A stretch of DNA of 64,000 nucleotides from Caldilineaceae bacterium. GTDB lineage: Bacteria > Chloroflexota > Anaerolineae > Caldilineales > Caldilineaceae. The notes beneath the pieces were generated by a model. It made no database searches and was not told the origin of the DNA. It was given only the letters and a program-made list of their open reading frames with translations. Below are positions 61,205 to 64,000 of the stretch, piece after piece; the stretch's first letter is position 1, and each line of letters begins with the position of its first letter. Location: positions 124,001 to 188,000 of the forward strand of contig JAJEDJ010000001.1 in assembly GCA_022821545.1 (NCBI GenBank). Reading direction: 5' to 3'. Both the position numbers and the translations under genes were made by a program.

Positions 61205-62968
61205 TTAACGATCCCACGGGAAGGCGCAGGTGGGCCGGTTGGCATAGCGCGCCATCCGGATCTGCAGTGTGCTGCCGCAGCCGGGCCCAAGCCGCACGGT
61301 GAAGTTGTCGCCGTCAACGGCAGTCGTTTCTCCGTGTTGGGTTACGCTCGCGAACTGATGCTCGCCGTAGGCTCCCCCCTGGACGACAACGGTGCGCGAC
61401 TTCAGCTGATCGGTGTTGACCAACGTCAGCGTCATCTCGTCGTCACTCATGCTATCGACCAGGGCGCCGACGTCCTCGGGAATGCCGGCCCTCTGCCGCG
61501 CCGGATCGAAGTAGCGGACGCGACAGTGAAGAGGAAAGCCCAGCCGCTCCGTGGGCAGGCCGCCGAGCATGAGCTCGGTCAGCCGGCTCACCATGGCGGG
61601 ATTGAAGCCGTTCATGTCGTCAGACATGCGGGTATCGGGCGAGCTGCTGTCGGCGCGCACCTTGCCAATTCTCTCTCGCACCTCCGCCAGGTCTTCCTGC
61701 AGGGCAGCGACCGGATAGTCCGGGTTGCCTCCTTCCAGAAACTGCACCCACTCGTTCTCTTGCACGCGCGGCAGGTCGGCCCGATCCATCGACCAGTAGT
61801 AGACTTCCAGCGCCCCCGTGTTGAACGGTTCCGGCGTGTAGTCGTACCAGCCGTCGTCGCCGTGCATGTGGGGATAGAGCGTCCGGCCTCCCTCCGTTTT
61901 GCTATTGGCGTTGACGTTGTCGATGACGCCGCGCCACGTGTCCACGTAGCCCTGGTCGCCGGTCATCAGCAGGCCGTTGCCGAAGCCGTAGTGGACGCGG
62001 TGCAGGAAAAAGGGCCGGTGGGCCAGCTCCCCGGTCTGCGGCACGGTTACCGTAAATCCCCAGCCATAGACGCCGCCGTACCACTTGCCGTCACTGGCTC
62101 CGCCGATGCTGCCGTCCAGCCCGACATTAGTGGGAGTGATGCCACCGTTCGCCGCGGTCCGTTCACACCAGGCATCGATATAGTCGACCAGCCAGTCCTT
62201 GTACTTGGCGTCCCCGGTCTGCATGTAGGCGTTGAAGGCCAGCGTCGTCGTCGACAGATTGAGCGGGTGGTCGCCGACCACGTCGTTGTAGTCTTCAAAG
62301 TGGGCTACCATTTCGGTATAGCTGCGTTCGCCGTGACCGGGCTTGAAGCGCCCTTCGATTTCAAGCGAATCGCCGGCCCAGTCGAGGCCGGTCGACTTGC
62401 GCATCATCGGGCCGCGGCTGCCGTTGAACATGCTGCGAATGACGCGGTGTTTGGGGTCATAGTTGTGCGCTTGCGGATCGCTGCCCATATAGAAGCCGGA
62501 AAAGCGTTCCATACGCTGGCGCGCCAGGCGGTCATACGGGTCCGACAACGGCTGCAGGAAGAAGACCGAGAAACCCTCACCGTTGTGCATCCAGTCGAAC
62601 ATGACGGGAAACTCTTTGTAGTACATGCCGTCGCGGGCAAACGGCACCTCGACGGTCTTGGTTTCAGTGTACTGGCGGAGATGGCCCTCCCAGCCTTTCT
62701 TATAGAGCTCCAGAACATGGTCGGGGGCGCCAAGCGCGTGCAGCATGGTCCAACCGGCCAGGTTTTCGGCGGCGTCATCCGGCCCGTCATCGCCGCCCCA
62801 GCGGGGAACGCAAAGGAGGTAGCCGCGCTCGTCAAAATAGCGGTCGTAGAACTCTTCGACGGCCGCAGTCTGGTTGCGAATCAGTTCCCACTCCAGAAGC
62901 GCCCAATAGGGAGGGGGCGTGGGCGTGTCGATGGAGATGATTGGTGTGCGGTTTCCTGGTTCTGGCAT
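61205..62968 (-). CDS. unknown protein with glycoside-hydrolase-like helical toroid
   Basis: 587 aa, family not recognised. The central part (about 60-420) has the alternation of helices and short loops, with repeated Trp/Tyr/Gly motifs (WMHNGEGF, DYIDAWCERT, GGVYGWGF, HYGFGNGLLMTGDQGY), of (alpha/alpha) toroid enzymes acting on polysaccharides; the last ~90 residues (MTLTLVNTDQLKSRTVVVQGGAYGEHQF) form a beta domain. No signal peptide. Placed between the sulfatases and a permease gene, it may cleave the desulfated glycan. Distant GH or lyase membership is a guess. Confidence 0.6.
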   Translation of the reverse strand: MPEPGNRTPIISIDTPTPPPYWALLEWELIRNQTAAVEEFYDRYFDERGYLLCVPRWGGDDGPDDAAENLAGWTMLHALGAPDHVLELYKKGWEGHLRQYTETKTVEVPFARDGMYYKEFPVMFDWMHNGEGFSVFFLQPLSDPYDRLARQRMERFSGFYMGSDPQAHNYDPKHRVIRSMFNGSRGPMMRKSTGLDWAGDSLEIEGRFKPGHGERSYTEMVAHFEDYNDVVGDHPLNLSTTTLAFNAYMQTGDAKYKDWLVDYIDAWCERTAANGGITPTNVGLDGSIGGASDGKWYGGVYGWGFTVTVPQTGELAHRPFFLHRVHYGFGNGLLMTGDQGYVDTWRGVIDNVNANSKTEGGRTLYPHMHGDDGWYDYTPEPFNTGALEVYYWSMDRADLPRVQENEWVQFLEGGNPDYPVAALQEDLAEVRERIGKVRADSSSPDTRMSDDMNGFNPAMVSRLTELMLGGLPTERLGFPLHCRVRYFDPARQRAGIPEDVGALVDSMSDDEMTLTLVNTDQLKSRTVVVQGGAYGEHQFASVTQHGETTAVDGDNFTVRLGPGCGSTLQIRMARYANRPTCAFPWDR

Positions 62969-63065
62969 GATCGGTGCGGTTGTCCTCTTGTGTGGTCAGA
63001 CCTGCGGCGACAGGTCGTCGATTGCGGTAGGGAGCCGGTTACTGTCTGCTGCTGCCTGCTACTGT

Positions 63066-64000
63066 CTATTTGGTCGGGTCCAGGGCGTCCTGCAGCCCGT
63101 CGCCCATCAGCGTGAAAGCGTACATCGCCAGCGCGATCATCAGGCCCGGGAAGAAGGCCAGGTACCAGTGGGACTGGATGGCGCTGAGATAGTCATTGAG
63201 CATACGGCCCCAGCTGGGAAGCGGCGGGTTTATGCCAATCCCCAGAAAGCTCAGGCCGGACTCGCCCAGAATCGCGCCGGGGATGCCCAGCGTCACGCTG
63301 ACGATAATGGGAGACAGCGTGTTCGGCAGCAGGTGGCGGATGATGATGCGATAGTTGGGAACGCCAATGCAGGTCGCGGCCAGAACATAGTCCTGTTCGC
63401 GCAAGGAGAGGAACTGGCCCCGCACGAGGCGCGCAATACCCATCCAGCCCGTGACGGCGAAGACGAAGAGAACGTTGCGAAAGCCCGGCCCCAACACACT
63501 GATGATCAGGATGCCGAGCAACAGATTGGGAACGGAGTTGATGATTTCGATGATGCGAATGAGTACAAAGTCGACGGCGCCGCCGTACCAGGCCGCGACC
63601 GCGCCATAAGGGAGGCCGATGCCGAGAGCGATGAAGTTGCTGATAAAGCCAATCGCCAGCGAAATACGGGCACCGTAGATGACGCGCGTAAGAATGTCGC
63701 GACCGAAGGGATCGGTGCCCATGGGGTGTTCAAGCGAGGGGAAGAGCCACGTCTTGTCGTATTGCTGGAAGTCATAACCTTCCGGCGCCAGCAGGTTAGC
63801 GAACAGGGCCAGGAAGACCAGGAGCAGGACGAAAGAGAGGGAGATCATGGCCAGCAGGTTGCGGGAGAAGCGGCGAGCCGCGTCCCCCCACAGGTTGCGA
63901 GGCCGCGAGTCCAGGTCGAGGGCCAGGGCGGCAGCCTGCGCGGCGGCGCTGGGGCGGTCACTATTCTGCTGCGACGGGGAGGTGGAAATGGTAGGTCTCC
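63066..64000 (-). CDS. DppC-type ABC permease, 5' end outside window
   Basis: At least 311 aa; the frame is open to base 64000 with no start codon upstream of residue MISLSF (63848), and the preceding residues (NLWGDAARRFSRNLLA) fit a DppC cytoplasmic tail, so the true start lies beyond the window. Seen: HPMGTDPFGRDILTR, EAA loop LAATCIGVPNYRIIIRH, SFLGIGINPPLPSWG and GDGLQDALDPTK. The partner DppB gene and binding protein are presumably further upstream on the minus strand. Confidence 0.88.
   Translation of the reverse strand, partial: RPTISTSPSQQNSDRPSAAAQAAALALDLDSRPRNLWGDAARRFSRNLLAMISLSFVLLLVFLALFANLLAPEGYDFQQYDKTWLFPSLEHPMGTDPFGRDILTRVIYGARISLAIGFISNFIALGIGLPYGAVAAWYGGAVDFVLIRIIEIINSVPNLLLGILIISVLGPGFRNVLFVFAVTGWMGIARLVRGQFLSLREQDYVLAATCIGVPNYRIIIRHLLPNTLSPIIVSVTLGIPGAILGESGLSFLGIGINPPLPSWGRMLNDYLSAIQSHWYLAFFPGLMIALAMYAFTLMGDGLQDALDPTK

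Noticed and set aside
60416..63115. An 899-codon open frame on the plus strand opposite the sulfatase and toroid genes
   Set aside because: It is antisense to two genes with clear domains; the frame is open only because GC-rich codons on the other strand avoid stops. No domain is visible in it.
1..64000. tRNA, rRNA, insertion sequences and integrase genes
   Set aside because: No cloverleaf, rRNA segment, transposase or integrase motif was found on either strand; the island shows no recognisable attachment site.

Overview
The window looks like GC-rich bacterial chromosome, most probably Chloroflexota of the Caldilinea type. That guess rests on the style of the solute-binding lipoproteins (Cys followed by Ala/Pro-rich linkers), several GTG/TTG starts, and the repeated pairing of peptide/glycan ABC importers with sulfatases, sialidase-fold proteins, Gfo/Idh oxidoreductases and amidohydrolases. 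No rRNA, tRNA or phylogenetic marker is present, so the assignment is inference.

Layout. (1) 1-15102, plus strand: 3' end of a GH116 glycosidase, a glutamine-synthetase-like ligase, an FG-GAP propeller, then a terminator and a consensus promoter leading into ABC importer A (binding protein and two permeases), a sialidase-fold protein, a DegT aminotransferase, a SUMF-fold protein, an unknown deacetylase-like protein and two more sialidase-fold proteins. (2) 15121-48536, minus strand: importer B flanked by two M14 carboxypeptidase paralogues; an amidohydrolase/aminotransferase block; a tandem pair of five-bladed-propeller proteins; importer C with a Tat-type binding lipoprotein; a lectin-like protein and two Gfo/Idh proteins; importer D/E/F with three tandem binding proteins in front of one permease pair; and a DAO-type flavoenzyme. 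(3) 48600-54560: a compositionally distinct island bounded by GA-rich tracts. It opens with a non-coding array of 10-bp TTTTGACA repeats, followed by three different PD-(D/E)XK nuclease-like genes, a chimeric pseudogene, a NERD-UvrD nuclease-helicase and a small coiled-coil membrane protein. (4) 54575-64000: a Gfo/Idh gene, a luciferase-like oxidoreductase, three tandem cysteine-type sulfatases, a large unknown protein and a permease cut by the window end.

How it may work together: lipoproteins and permeases import sulfated or acylated oligosaccharides and peptides, and cytoplasmic enzymes (none of the complete catabolic enzymes has a signal peptide) desulfate, cleave, oxidise and deaminate them. 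No ABC ATPase gene is present for any of the five permease sets, so the ATPases must be encoded elsewhere and may be shared. The best candidate for an undescribed system is the nuclease/helicase island, which resembles a defence locus and carries traces of recent duplication and recombination. A second unusual theme is the pairing of an intact amidohydrolase with a degenerate one, once as a fusion and once as overlapping genes.
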